A DNA stretch of 44,557 bases from a virus. The first letter of the stretch is position 1; every line of letters starts with the position of its first letter. The stretch is from the IMG/VR virus record IMGVR_UViG_3300036715_000993, positions 1-44,557 of that record. One strand, 5' to 3'. The position numbers and the translations under genes are program-made. The notes under the pieces were generated by a model. It did not search any database. It saw only the letters and a program-made list of their open reading frames with translations, and was not told the DNA's origin. This document shows positions 7,331 through 15,081 of the stretch, piece after piece.

Positions 7331-8758
7331 ATGAGGATCATAAAAATAAAATTAGCTACTCTTGCTAAAGATACTGGATGGTGGGAACAACAAACTAAAG
7401 AGTTTCAAGAACAGTATTTAAAAGATCATCCTAAAAGTAAGCGTAAAGTTACTAATAATAAAATAATGACTAAAAAACAATCACCTGTTGTTACTAAGAA
7501 AGTGATTAAGCCCTATAAACCTAATGTTTTTAAATCAACTAAAATTAAAGGTATTACAGATGCAGCACGTGTAGGTATTCCAGGACATAAAGTAATACCT
7601 CCTCCAGGTGTTCCCCGTTTACCTAATTTAACAAAAGTAGAACGTAAAGTAGAAGCTAAGTTTGCTCGTGACTTTGAGAAAAATCCAGAAGTAGTAGCAA
7701 AAGATTTTCTTCAAATGGTATTAGATAGTAAAAAGCCTCCTACCTTTGGAACTGATGATGCTAAGATGCTTACTAAGGAATGGACAGGTCCAGCTGGTGA
7801 AGAACGATCTAAACGTAGAGCAACTTTAAATACTGTCTTACATCAAACTGCTAATGCAGTAGCTAAAAGAGCTTTTTTACAATACCTTGATACCTTAAAA
7901 GAAGGTGATAAAATACTTGTAACTGTTGGAGGATGTGGAGCCGGTAAAGGATATTCTCTAGGTAACGTAGATGTAGCTAGACAGAAAGCTTCTGAATGTG
8001 CCGCTGTTTGGGATTCTGCCGGTGATCAAAATGCTACAGAGAACCCATGGATTCAAAAAGAAGCAGAACAAAGAGGACTTAAAGTAGTTTATGTTTATGT
8101 CCATGCAGACCCTAAAGTTAGTTGGGCAGATCCTAATCGTGGTGTTATCAAACGTGCAAATAATCCTGAAGATGGGCGTATGGTAGACTCAGATGTATTT
8201 GCTGATAGTTATGCTATTGGTGCAAAGAACCATTACAATTTTGCTAAGTTAAATAGAAAAAATCCTAATGCAGAATTTCTCTATATTGATTCAGAAAATA
8301 AAGCACCTACGTTAGTTAAAGAAATGCCTAAATCCGCATTATCTATTGATAGACACGAATTAGCAAGTTTTGCAAAGAAAGCTGTTAAAGAAGCTGATGC
8401 ACCTGAGTATATAAAGAAGGGTGCACTAATAGGAACTAGAATTTGGGGAGATAAGGAGCATGCTGCCATGAGAAAGACCGTTATATCTGCAACTTCAGAT
8501 TTATCTGAAGGTAAAGTTAAATATAGCTGGAAGCAGTACATTAAGGATGAAGATAAAAGACTGAAAAAGTTATCAGAGCATCCTAACGCTGGTAAATACG
8601 GCGGCGGTGGTAGTAGTTCTTTAAGTCTAAAAGAAAAATTAAAAGATATGAAAAAGAAAAATATAAAACCAAGTCAAATACCTGATAAAGAACTACGCTT
8701 AAAATATGAAAAGTTTCTTAATACTGGTAAAATAAATTTAGGAGATAGACATGCGTAA
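7331..8758 (+). CDS. Zeta-toxin-like P-loop kinase with N-terminal leader and Q-x2-Y-x-K-x-HP module
   Basis: 475 residues. It begins MRIIKIKLATLAKDTGWWEQ and continues with a Q-x2-Y-L-K-D-H-P-K-S-K module shared with the basic protein at 4552. The middle carries a phosphate-binding loop GGCGAGKGYS at about 199-208, followed by WDSAGDQN, VVYVYVHADP, and NRGVIKRANN with GRMVDSDVFADS. This order of motifs is that of zeta-toxin/UDP-GlcNAc-kinase-like P-loop kinases. Substrate and toxicity cannot be judged from sequence. No antitoxin-like partner is evident. A Gly/Ser linker near residue 420 precedes a Lys-rich tail. It lies directly after the portal, so a virion-associated kinase is possible (inference). 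Confidence 0.68.
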   Translation: MRIIKIKLATLAKDTGWWEQQTKEFQEQYLKDHPKSKRKVTNNKIMTKKQSPVVTKKVIKPYKPNVFKSTKIKGITDAARVGIPGHKVIPPPGVPRLPNLTKVERKVEAKFARDFEKNPEVVAKDFLQMVLDSKKPPTFGTDDAKMLTKEWTGPAGEERSKRRATLNTVLHQTANAVAKRAFLQYLDTLKEGDKILVTVGGCGAGKGYSLGNVDVARQKASECAAVWDSAGDQNATENPWIQKEAEQRGLKVVYVYVHADPKVSWADPNRGVIKRANNPEDGRMVDSDVFADSYAIGAKNHYNFAKLNRKNPNAEFLYIDSENKAPTLVKEMPKSALSIDRHELASFAKKAVKEADAPEYIKKGALIGTRIWGDKEHAAMRKTVISATSDLSEGKVKYSWKQYIKDEDKRLKKLSEHPNAGKYGGGGSSSLSLKEKLKDMKKKNIKPSQIPDKELRLKYEKFLNTGKINLGDRHA

Positions 8759-9065
8759 ACTTAAAATATCTTTTAGAGAAACGGCTTTAGAGAGAAATGA
8801 AGACTTTAATTTCACCTCCTTTAAAGATGAGAAGAAATCGGCTTTTGCAAAAAAGATTTTAAATAAACTAAAGCCAGTTATATCTGAAGGTTTTGGGAAA
8901 GTTTCTGAAGATAATATAACTTTCCATAGCGGTTTTATGATTGTTTCTGTTCATAGTAGAAATACTAGACTTTACAAGACTGATCTAGAAGCACTATGTA
9001 AAATAAAAGAATTTGTATATGTCAGTTGTGTGGCTGAAGTCGTCGATTTTAGATTCAAATACTAG
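8751..9065 (+). CDS. Small basic protein of unknown function
   Basis: 104 residues, overlapping the preceding gene by 8 bases and preceded by TAGGAGATAGAC, so it is translationally coupled. It starts MRKLKISFRETALE, one of the recurring basic/beta leaders. The rest is an alpha/beta domain with a C-terminal strand pair (FVYVSCVAEVVDFRFKY). No family recognised. Confidence 0.65.
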   Translation: MRKLKISFRETALERNEDFNFTSFKDEKKSAFAKKILNKLKPVISEGFGKVSEDNITFHSGFMIVSVHSRNTRLYKTDLEALCKIKEFVYVSCVAEVVDFRFKY

Positions 9066-9194
9066 TTAGGTTATTGTTCATCAGTAAATGAAGTAAAGAA
9101 AATTTTGTTTAAATGGTTTGTTTCTGAATAAGATAGACAGTATGCAATTTTACTTAAGTCTTATAGGCCATAGTTTCTTTTGAAAGGACTAGTT

Positions 9195-9644
9195 ATGAGT
9201 CATAGAAGAAAAGAATCTATTGCTTCTTCTTATTTGTATGAGACAGAGGATGTGATACGAAAAGCAAAAACTGATGCTAAACATATTAGGTCTTATCAGG
9301 TTAAAGTAGACTTAGAGATATATGATCTAATGCTTAGATTAGTGAACATCCTTAAATACCATGATAATCATTTAGTAAAAGCTCTTGAAGAAGTACCTGA
9401 GTTATTTAAAACTCAGACTACGGAAGTTAAGACCACTATAACAGACAATACTCTTAAATTAACTACAAGCATGGATAACCTAAAATTCTTATTACAAGCA
9501 GAGATGCAAGCAAAAATAGAAACGTCTAAGTCTGAAACAATAAAATGGGTTATAGGAATAGGCTTATTTCAAACAAGTGCATCTCTAGTAGCTTTGATAA
9601 TAGTGGCAATTTTAGCTAAATACTTTGGAGTATCTTTTAAGTAA
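9195..9644 (+). CDS. Coiled-coil protein with C-terminal membrane anchor (CCDC90/DUF1640-like)
   Basis: 149 residues from the ATG preceded by GAAAGGACTAGTT. A TTG at 9180 lies inside that site and is rejected as a start. The N-terminus MSHRRKESIASSYLYE carries the I-A-S-S step seen in neighbouring leaders. Residues 15-115 are helical heptad-like sequence, and the C-terminus is a single hydrophobic helix (WVIGIGLFQTSASLVALIIV). The layout of coiled coil plus terminal helix beginning ETIKWVIGIG resembles DUF1640/CCDC90 proteins. Probably an inner-membrane protein or a trimeric coiled coil; function unknown. Confidence 0.65.
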   Translation: MSHRRKESIASSYLYETEDVIRKAKTDAKHIRSYQVKVDLEIYDLMLRLVNILKYHDNHLVKALEEVPELFKTQTTEVKTTITDNTLKLTTSMDNLKFLLQAEMQAKIETSKSETIKWVIGIGLFQTSASLVALIIVAILAKYFGVSFK

Positions 9645-9698
9645 ATAGTATGCTGTAGATTATGAGTAGAAACTAAAAAAAATAACAGGAGAAAAAAA

Positions 9699-10229
9699 AT
9701 GAAAAAGATGAAAAAGATGAAAAAGATAATCGCTGGTGACAAGGCAATTAGTTTAGTAGATAAATCAAAACTGAAATTTATTATTTCTAAGTTAAAGACA
9801 GCATTAGCTGATGAATGGCTAGCCCATTATCAATATTGGGTTGATTCTAAAATATTAAAAGGTTTTGCACGTAAAGCTATAGCAGAAGAATTTGAAAGTC
9901 ATGCAAATAAAGAAAAAGAACATGCAGAAAAACTAACAAAGAGAATAATAGAATTAGGTGGAACACCAATTTTAAATCCTATTAACATCTTTAAGCATGC
10001 AAGCTGTGGTTATATTGTACCTAAGTTATCTAGTACTTTAAGCTTAGTTAGGGATAATATAAAAGGTGAACAGTGTGCTATAGATTATTATAATAATTTA
10101 GCTAAAGAACTCAAAGGCGTTGATAGTATAACTTACTTACTTATAATGAGCATTCTTAAAGATGAAATTGAGCATGAAGAAGACCTAAGAATGTTTATAG
10201 ACGATGCACAAGACAGCAACAAGGATTAA
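9699..10229 (+). CDS. Ferritin-like diiron protein (bacterioferritin-type fold)
   Basis: 176 residues. After an MKKMKKMKKIIAGD leader the protein is a four-helix ferritin-like domain with the expected metal-ligand pattern: ALADEWLAHYQYW, then EEFESHANKEKEHAEKL, then GEQCAIDYYNNL, then LKDEIEHEEDLRMF. Glu and His ligands are all present. Such proteins oxidise and store iron or protect DNA (Dps, bacterioferritin). Which applies here cannot be told. AGGAG ends seven bases before the first ATG. The leader is encoded by three tandem copies of ATGAAAAAG (9699-9725), so the exact start is uncertain by up to six residues. It lies among morphogenesis genes, so it may be virion-associated (inference). 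Confidence 0.8.
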   Translation: MKKMKKMKKIIAGDKAISLVDKSKLKFIISKLKTALADEWLAHYQYWVDSKILKGFARKAIAEEFESHANKEKEHAEKLTKRIIELGGTPILNPINIFKHASCGYIVPKLSSTLSLVRDNIKGEQCAIDYYNNLAKELKGVDSITYLLIMSILKDEIEHEEDLRMFIDDAQDSNKD

Positions 10230-10263
10230 AGTAGTGTATTAGAAATAATAAAGGAGATACACA

Positions 10264-10863
10264 ATGAGGATTACAAAAATTGTAGAAGCAGCAGTGGCTG
10301 CTTCTACAACAGATACTGATAGTAAAATAGAGATTAAGTCTGGATCTGATTTGTCAAAAGCTGTAGATAAAAAGAATAAATTAGCTAGTAAAATAGTATC
10401 TGAAAAAGACTCTAAGAAAAGAGATTTTTTATATAATGAACTATATAAGTATGAACGTGCTATAAATGCATATAAAAAGATAACAAAGAAACTTGCAAAT
10501 AAAAAAGAACTAGAGGAAAAGAAAGAGTACAAGAGTAAGCTTGAATCTCAAAAAGGAAAAACATATAACTTCCCTAAGTTAGATCCTTCTAAAATTAGGT
10601 ATGATGTAAACAGGGATACTGCTGATGGTCCTACTGGTGGAGGAGCTTATTACTATATCGAGTTAAAAGGTATGCCTGCAGGTAAGAGACAGGCTCTCTT
10701 ATTAGAATTAAAGAAAACTAAAAAACGTCTTAAATCTAAAATTAGTGTATACATGATGAATAGGTCTAATACTACTCTAATATTAAGATCAGGTGATGGC
10801 GATGACAAAGTAAAAGATGTTTCAGATCTAAAAGTTTTTATTGAGAAATTCAACTCCAATTAA
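10264..10863 (+). CDS. Unknown Lys-rich helical protein with leader MRITKIVEAAVAAS
   Basis: 199 residues, start preceded by AAAGGAGATACACA. The leader EAAVAASTTDTD is encoded across a perfect 13-base-pair inverted repeat. Residues 40-100 are a charged, probably coiled helical region, and the second half is a small alpha/beta domain (GGGAYYYIELKGMP, VYMMNRSNTTLILRSGDGDD). No family recognised. It is one of several leader-bearing proteins of this block. Confidence 0.65.
   Translation: MRITKIVEAAVAASTTDTDSKIEIKSGSDLSKAVDKKNKLASKIVSEKDSKKRDFLYNELYKYERAINAYKKITKKLANKKELEEKKEYKSKLESQKGKTYNFPKLDPSKIRYDVNRDTADGPTGGGAYYYIELKGMPAGKRQALLLELKKTKKRLKSKISVYMMNRSNTTLILRSGDGDDKVKDVSDLKVFIEKFNSN
10280..10309 (+). 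repeat. Perfect 13-bp inverted repeat inside the start of a coding region
   Basis: The arm at 10280-10292 (TTGTAGAAGCAGC) and the arm at 10297-10309 (GCTGCTTCTACAA) are exact complements around the loop AGTG. It begins six codons after the start of the 199-residue gene. In this AT-rich genome so stable a hairpin is unlikely to be incidental. It could slow translation, stabilise or process the mRNA, or bind a regulator. There is no T-run, so it does not look like a terminator. Confidence 0.6.
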
Positions 10864-10894
10864 AGTGTTGTGCTAGAAAAATTATGGAGAAGGT

Positions 10895-12184
10895 ATGAAA
10901 CTCTCAGATAAAATTCAACTATATAAAGATAAAGGTTTATCAAGAGAAGTGGCCTTTACAAAGATAAAGGCCTCTGTAATCAAAGCAGGTTATGAATGGT
11001 CTACAAAGAAACAAGAAATCTTTGACTCTATATATCCTAAGTCTTCGATTAAACTACGAGAGCATTTACAAGTGTTGGAAGATAAGTTTTTAAGTTTAAG
11101 AGATAATGTAGATAAATCTGAAGCTATTTCTTTTTATTTTGATGTATGGAAGTACTTTAATACAAAGTACTTTGATAATAAACTACCTAAACCTGGATTT
11201 AGATTTACTAGAGATACCGGACAATTTTTTAAAGTTAGAGCTCATTATCGCCCTGCGACAAATGAGTTTAGTTTTAGTAAACGCTTGTTTAATACTAGTT
11301 TTAAAAATTTTTGTGTAATATTTATCCATGAGATGTGCCATCAGGCAGTACATAAAATAGATCACGCTGTTGGTTATAACCTTGAAAGTGGACGTAGGGA
11401 TGTACATGGAGAGCCATGGAAAAAATGGATGAGACACTGCAATTTAAATCCGGATATATATGATAGAACTGACTTGACTGAATATTTCAATGAAGACGAA
11501 AAACAGAGTATAAAAGAAACAAAAGACCTTATTCAGAAACATCAAGAAGAAAAGAAAATAAAAAAATGTAATGTATTTGAAATAGCTCAGTATTATAAAA
11601 CTAAGACAAAAACTTGGTGCAGAGGAATTTTATTGTGTCCTGATTTTACTAATAAGACTCGTTGGGTATTTTTAGATATTGATTCAAGAAGCGTAATGTT
11701 ACTACCTGTAAATCTTATTTTTGAACTTCAAAAAGAAGAATATGGTGGTATTGATTCACCTTTAAATATGACTCATGCTAAGTCATCTTTGATAACTTAT
11801 GTTAAAGAACATACTCCTCCTGCCTCTTCTTCAATTTCCAAGAAAGAAAATTTTATACTTACCTTAACTAACAGTTATATTGGCGTCATACCTAAAGATA
11901 GAATGATGATGCTATATAATATTCTCTATATTTTATTTTTTACTCGTGCATCTACAGGAAGTGGATCTTTTCATTTATCAGAATTAAATAAAGACCTTAA
12001 TGCTAGACCAGAGAACTTAATAAAGTCCTTACATTGGTTTGAAGAAGTAGATAGAAGAAACCATATATCTTTTAGTACAACTGCAGGTTTAAATAGTTTA
12101 AGTATAACTCCTCCTTCTGGTAGTACTAAATATACATTTGTTGAATTTTTTATAGCTTTAAACAAAATGTATCTAGAGGTATAA
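10895..12184 (+). CDS. SprT-like zinc metallopeptidase with shared N-terminal module
   Basis: 429 residues. The N-terminal ~52 residues (MKLSDKIQLYKDKGLSREVA... up to YPKSSI) form a helical module clearly homologous to the start of the unrelated protein at 15129. Next comes an SprT-like domain: YFNTKYFDNKLPKP, then the zinc-binding HEMCH at 145-149, then DVHGEPWKKWM, as in SprT/Spartan proteins that cleave DNA-bound proteins. The C-terminal ~200 residues are unrecognised. The start follows TATGGAGAAGGT. Possible roles are clearing proteins from DNA during packaging, or action after ejection (inference). Confidence 0.75.
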   Translation: MKLSDKIQLYKDKGLSREVAFTKIKASVIKAGYEWSTKKQEIFDSIYPKSSIKLREHLQVLEDKFLSLRDNVDKSEAISFYFDVWKYFNTKYFDNKLPKPGFRFTRDTGQFFKVRAHYRPATNEFSFSKRLFNTSFKNFCVIFIHEMCHQAVHKIDHAVGYNLESGRRDVHGEPWKKWMRHCNLNPDIYDRTDLTEYFNEDEKQSIKETKDLIQKHQEEKKIKKCNVFEIAQYYKTKTKTWCRGILLCPDFTNKTRWVFLDIDSRSVMLLPVNLIFELQKEEYGGIDSPLNMTHAKSSLITYVKEHTPPASSSISKKENFILTLTNSYIGVIPKDRMMMLYNILYILFFTRASTGSGSFHLSELNKDLNARPENLIKSLHWFEEVDRRNHISFSTTAGLNSLSITPPSGSTKYTFVEFFIALNKMYLEV

Positions 12185-12185
12185 A

Positions 12186-12818
12186 ATGAAGATAAAACGA
12201 GTGACAATAGAAGTAAGAGAAGCGGTTTTAAGCTCTGAAACTATTACATTACCTGCTAGAAAAACTTATATAATTACTACAGCTAAACAACAACAAAACT
12301 TTACTGATCTTCCTATCAAAGATCAGATTGCTGAAATAAGAAAAAGTGGTAAAAGAAAAGTTATATCTCTATATAAAAAGAATACAATAGAACATCCAGA
12401 AGTTATAAAAGAGATGATAAAAAGAAACGATCGACTTATTGATTACATTAGTAATCCTAAGGCTGAACATATAGCTCTAGTTTTAGAGAAGAATCCTAAA
12501 GCATTAACTAAACTTCCTGTCAGAAAAAGAACTGAAGACTTGGTATTAAAAGCCATTCTTCCAAGTAGAAAACTTTTATCTGGTCCTAAAGACCTTAAGA
12601 TAAAACACGTAATAAATAACATTACTCAAATTGGGAGTGATACGCCATTTACTACTAAAATAATTAGATGTCTTGTTAATATATGTAGAGGAATTACGCC
12701 TTCAGACTTACGTAAACTTAAACGTGTATTTGATAAGCAACGTAGAGAATTACCAGAAGAACTGTTAAAAAGAATTGCTGCTTATAGTAACAAAGATCAA
12801 AAAGAGAAACGAAGATGA
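12186..12818 (+). CDS. Unknown basic helical-repeat-like protein with leader
   Basis: 210 residues starting one base after the preceding stop, with AGAGGT as the binding site. It begins MKIKRVTIEVREAVLSSE. Residues 55-120 show a loose helical-repeat pattern (HPEVIKEMIKRNDRLIDYI, then NPKAEHIALVLEKNPKALTK), reminiscent of HEAT or DUF4116-type repeats. The C-terminus is strongly basic (KDQKEKRR). No catalytic motif seen. Confidence 0.65.
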   Translation: MKIKRVTIEVREAVLSSETITLPARKTYIITTAKQQQNFTDLPIKDQIAEIRKSGKRKVISLYKKNTIEHPEVIKEMIKRNDRLIDYISNPKAEHIALVLEKNPKALTKLPVRKRTEDLVLKAILPSRKLLSGPKDLKIKHVINNITQIGSDTPFTTKIIRCLVNICRGITPSDLRKLKRVFDKQRRELPEELLKRIAAYSNKDQKEKRR

Positions 12819-13492
12819 GAAGATCTATTATACTACATCCTATAACTGCTGTAGTATCTAGTTCTAATAGGTACTTTATATCAGATATTCACGGTTGTTA
12901 TTTAACTTTAAAAACTTTGTTACAGAAGATAAGATTTAATTCAAAAGACATGTTATATTTACTAGGAGATAATATTGATAGAGGTCCAGATAGTAAGAAA
13001 GTATTAGACTGGATTATTAAAAATGACAATGTAGTTTCAATCCTAGGAAACCATGAGAAGTTATTATTAGATAGTCTATCTAGTTTTTCTATGTTTAAGA
13101 ATTGGATGTCAAATGGTGGAGATCAAACTTTAAAAAGCTTTGATGTGCACTCTGTAAAAGACATACCTGTTAAGTACATTAATTACTTAAACAGTATGAA
13201 GACTCATCTTAAGATAGATAAAGATATTGTTGCAGTACATGGAGGAATAGACTTTACTAAGAAACGACCATATAGAAGTAAAACAGGACTAGTATGGAAT
13301 AGAGATGTAGAAGCACATCCAAATATAAAACAGATAGTTGGACATACACCAAAAGACTTACATGAAATAGTAAGTTCTTTGTATACCAATAAGATTTTTA
13401 TAGATGGTGGATGTGCTTATGGTGGTTATTTAGTTGTATATAATTTAGACAAAGATGAGATACAATATCAAAAGTGTATTGACATAGTATAA
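12815..13492 (+). CDS. PPP-family metallophosphoesterase with an 18-residue N-terminal extension
   Basis: 225 residues, ATGA overlap with the preceding gene. All the signature motifs of lambda-phosphatase-type Ser/Thr phosphatases are present in order: DIHG (24-27), GDNIDRG (about 51-57), GNHE (about 76-79), HGG (about 142) and GHTP (about 177). These bind two metal ions. Family members normally begin at or just before RYFISDIHG. Here that segment starts at residue 19 after MRRSIILHPITAVVSSSN, an extension that looks like the region's leader peptides. Targets may be phosphoproteins or small phosphorylated molecules. Confidence 0.88.
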   Translation: MRRSIILHPITAVVSSSNRYFISDIHGCYLTLKTLLQKIRFNSKDMLYLLGDNIDRGPDSKKVLDWIIKNDNVVSILGNHEKLLLDSLSSFSMFKNWMSNGGDQTLKSFDVHSVKDIPVKYINYLNSMKTHLKIDKDIVAVHGGIDFTKKRPYRSKTGLVWNRDVEAHPNIKQIVGHTPKDLHEIVSSLYTNKIFIDGGCAYGGYLVVYNLDKDEIQYQKCIDIV

Positions 13493-13505
13493 AAAAGGAG
13501 TTTAT

Positions 13506-13703
13506 ATGAAAACCATTAAAGTACGATTCAAAACAGAGTCTATGTCCAAACTTGATCTTCAAGATACAATAAAGAAGATGCTTAAAGCTATTAGATCAGC
13601 AGGCATCCCTATTAAAGATATTAATGGTGATACTGGTCATGGTATTATTACTTCTACTTTTACTGTAGATAATCATTATTTTGAAATAAAAGCTTATGAG
13701 TAA
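13506..13703 (+). CDS. Small protein with leader MKTIKVRF
   Basis: 65 residues, preceded by AAAAAAGGAGTTTAT. The first eight residues are identical to those at the internal start at 4552, but the codons differ at several third positions. The remainder is a small alpha/beta domain (LQDTIKKMLKAIRSAG, GHGIITSTFTVDNHYFEIKAYE). Family unknown. Confidence 0.65.
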   Translation: MKTIKVRFKTESMSKLDLQDTIKKMLKAIRSAGIPIKDINGDTGHGIITSTFTVDNHYFEIKAYE

Positions 13704-13722
13704 ACACTAAGAGGATAAGAGT

Positions 13723-13818
13723 ATGCTAAAGTTTATAAAATGGTTATTAGGGATAGGGATACGTCCTAAACCTAAATCAGAACTAAGACAACTACAATTT
13801 TTTACACCTAATGTATGA
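13723..13818 (+). CDS. Possible 31-residue membrane or amphipathic peptide
   Basis: ATG preceded by AGAGGATAAG and ending at TGA 13816-13818. The peptide starts MLKFIKWLLGIGIRPKPK: a hydrophobic/aromatic stretch followed by a basic proline-containing tail. It fills most of the gap between two genes. Could be a small membrane-active peptide, or chance. Confidence 0.4.
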   Translation: MLKFIKWLLGIGIRPKPKSELRQLQFFTPNV

Positions 13819-13853
13819 AATCCAAAGTTCTCCTATAAAGGATAAATAATATT

Positions 13854-14441
13854 ATGCCTTTACCACAATTAAAAAAACTAAGTTCAGAGACAGGATTGAC
13901 TATAAAGCAATTAGAAGAATATTGGGAGCAGGCGAAGAAGCAAGCTCATAAGAAATTTAAAGTTGAAGATGAAGACTTTTATCGCTATGTGTATGGAATA
14001 ACTAGCAATAGAGCACATAACAAACGTATTCAACAAGGTAAGACCAGATATAGAGAAACTTCAATTGTAAACAATACCAATAGTGCTAATATTGTATTCA
14101 AGCGTATGCAGGCAACAGTATTAGACATTGATAATGGATATGCTCCATTTACTCAAAGTTGTTACTATTTTGTATGTCGTAGGATTCACGTAAGAAGAGA
14201 TGCTAATCATGAATTATTGGGTACAGATGTTATAGTATTATTAACACGAGGCAACTCTAAAACTCCTCTTCATTCAATTCTTCTAGATAAAAATAAAAGA
14301 ATAGTAGAGGATTCTTATTTTAAATACAGAACTAACTCAGATACAGAAAAAGGTATATATGAATATGATATACCTAAATTTGGGCCAATTACTTATAAGA
14401 CATTAGCTACCATGATGGTAAAAAATTTAGCTAAATACTAA
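13854..14441 (+). CDS. Unknown 195-residue protein with N-terminal helical module
   Basis: The start is ATG with a distant AAAGGATAAATAATATT site. The first ~55 residues (LSSETGLTIKQLEEYWEQAK ... EDFYRYVYGITSN) are a helical module of a kind often found at the N-termini of phage structural proteins: a T-G-x-T/S-x3-[VIL]-E-x3-W pattern followed by a Y-x-Y-V-x-G-I step. The C-terminal half is alpha/beta with no catalytic motif I recognise. The stop TAA is followed in the same frame by the candidate spanin without an intervening ATG, GTG or TTG. Confidence 0.65.
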   Translation: MPLPQLKKLSSETGLTIKQLEEYWEQAKKQAHKKFKVEDEDFYRYVYGITSNRAHNKRIQQGKTRYRETSIVNNTNSANIVFKRMQATVLDIDNGYAPFTQSCYYFVCRRIHVRRDANHELLGTDVIVLLTRGNSKTPLHSILLDKNKRIVEDSYFKYRTNSDTEKGIYEYDIPKFGPITYKTLATMMVKNLAKY

Positions 14442-14453
14442 AGAGAGAAAGGG

Positions 14454-14813
14454 ATATGGATATTAGCTATTATCTTATCCCTTACTTCTTGTAAAAAAGG
14501 TGAAGAGCAGCCTAAAGGCACAGGAATAGGTCAGCTTAAATTGCAGCTATCAATAATCATGGGTGATAAAATAATGGCTTCAAAAGACTTATCGGTATAT
14601 ACAGAATTAGTAACTATCCAAAGTAATGCTTCAAATACTTTTTGGTACTGGGTAAAGATAAATTGGGCAGAATTGTTGGCTTTTTTGATCAGCTCCGGTA
14701 TTATCTTATATATAATAATAATGTGGTATAAGGATAGGAAACAAGATAATCCTAAAAAGAAAAAAGTAATTAATAAATCTAGTAAGCTCCTGTTAATAAA
14801 ATTAAATATATAA
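14454..14813 (+). CDS. Candidate unimolecular spanin (lipoprotein with C-terminal membrane helix)
   Basis: The frame reads IWILAIILSLTSC-KKGEE from 14454, a hydrophobic run ending in a good lipobox (L-T-S-C, Cys codon 14490-14492). A polar stretch follows, then one membrane helix (WAELLAFLISSGIILYIIIM) and a basic tail (KKKKVINKSSK). This outer-membrane lipid anchor plus inner-membrane helix is the topology of u-spanins, which fuse the two membranes at lysis. No standard start codon lies before the signal; ATA at 14454 is assumed after AGAGAGAAAGGG. Codons 14442-14453 (R-E-R-K) would improve the signal peptide. The shortest standard start is the TTG at 14541, which would lack the signal. Confidence 0.5.
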   Translation: MWILAIILSLTSCKKGEEQPKGTGIGQLKLQLSIIMGDKIMASKDLSVYTELVTIQSNASNTFWYWVKINWAELLAFLISSGIILYIIIMWYKDRKQDNPKKKKVINKSSKLLLIKLNI

Positions 14814-14824
14814 AAGAGCTTAAT

Positions 14825-15013
14825 ATGTCTAATACTAAACAAGAAATAAAAGACTTGCTATTTGCTTCTGATCATAGAATAAGTAGAGTCTTAGAAGATT
14901 TTTTACGAGTATTAGTTAAGAAACAGATAGTACAATATAAGGATCTTCCAGATGATGCTTTGGAAGTCTTAAACTATCGAGCTAATCTAAGGAAGAATCT
15001 TAAAGAATTATAA
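14825..15013 (+). CDS. Small helical protein of unknown function
   Basis: 62 residues, charged and helical (SNTKQEIKDLLFASDHRISR, LEDFLRVLVKKQ). The ribosome binding site is weak (AAGAGC). It sits twelve bases after the candidate spanin. No membrane segment or motif is visible. Not recognised. Confidence 0.5.
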   Translation: MSNTKQEIKDLLFASDHRISRVLEDFLRVLVKKQIVQYKDLPDDALEVLNYRANLRKNLKEL

Positions 15014-15081
15014 GAACTTTATAAGATAGAATACTTATTCCAATCTAGAAATACTAATTTAATTAAATAAGAAATTAATTA

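Noticed and set aside
9066-9194. Possible small gene in the 129-base gap before the coiled-coil protein
   Set aside because: All frames close within a few codons of any start; I see nothing supportable there.
14456-14494. 12-codon frame from the ATG at 14456
   Set aside because: It is too short and unrelated to the lipoprotein frame; at most it could matter if a frameshift occurs.
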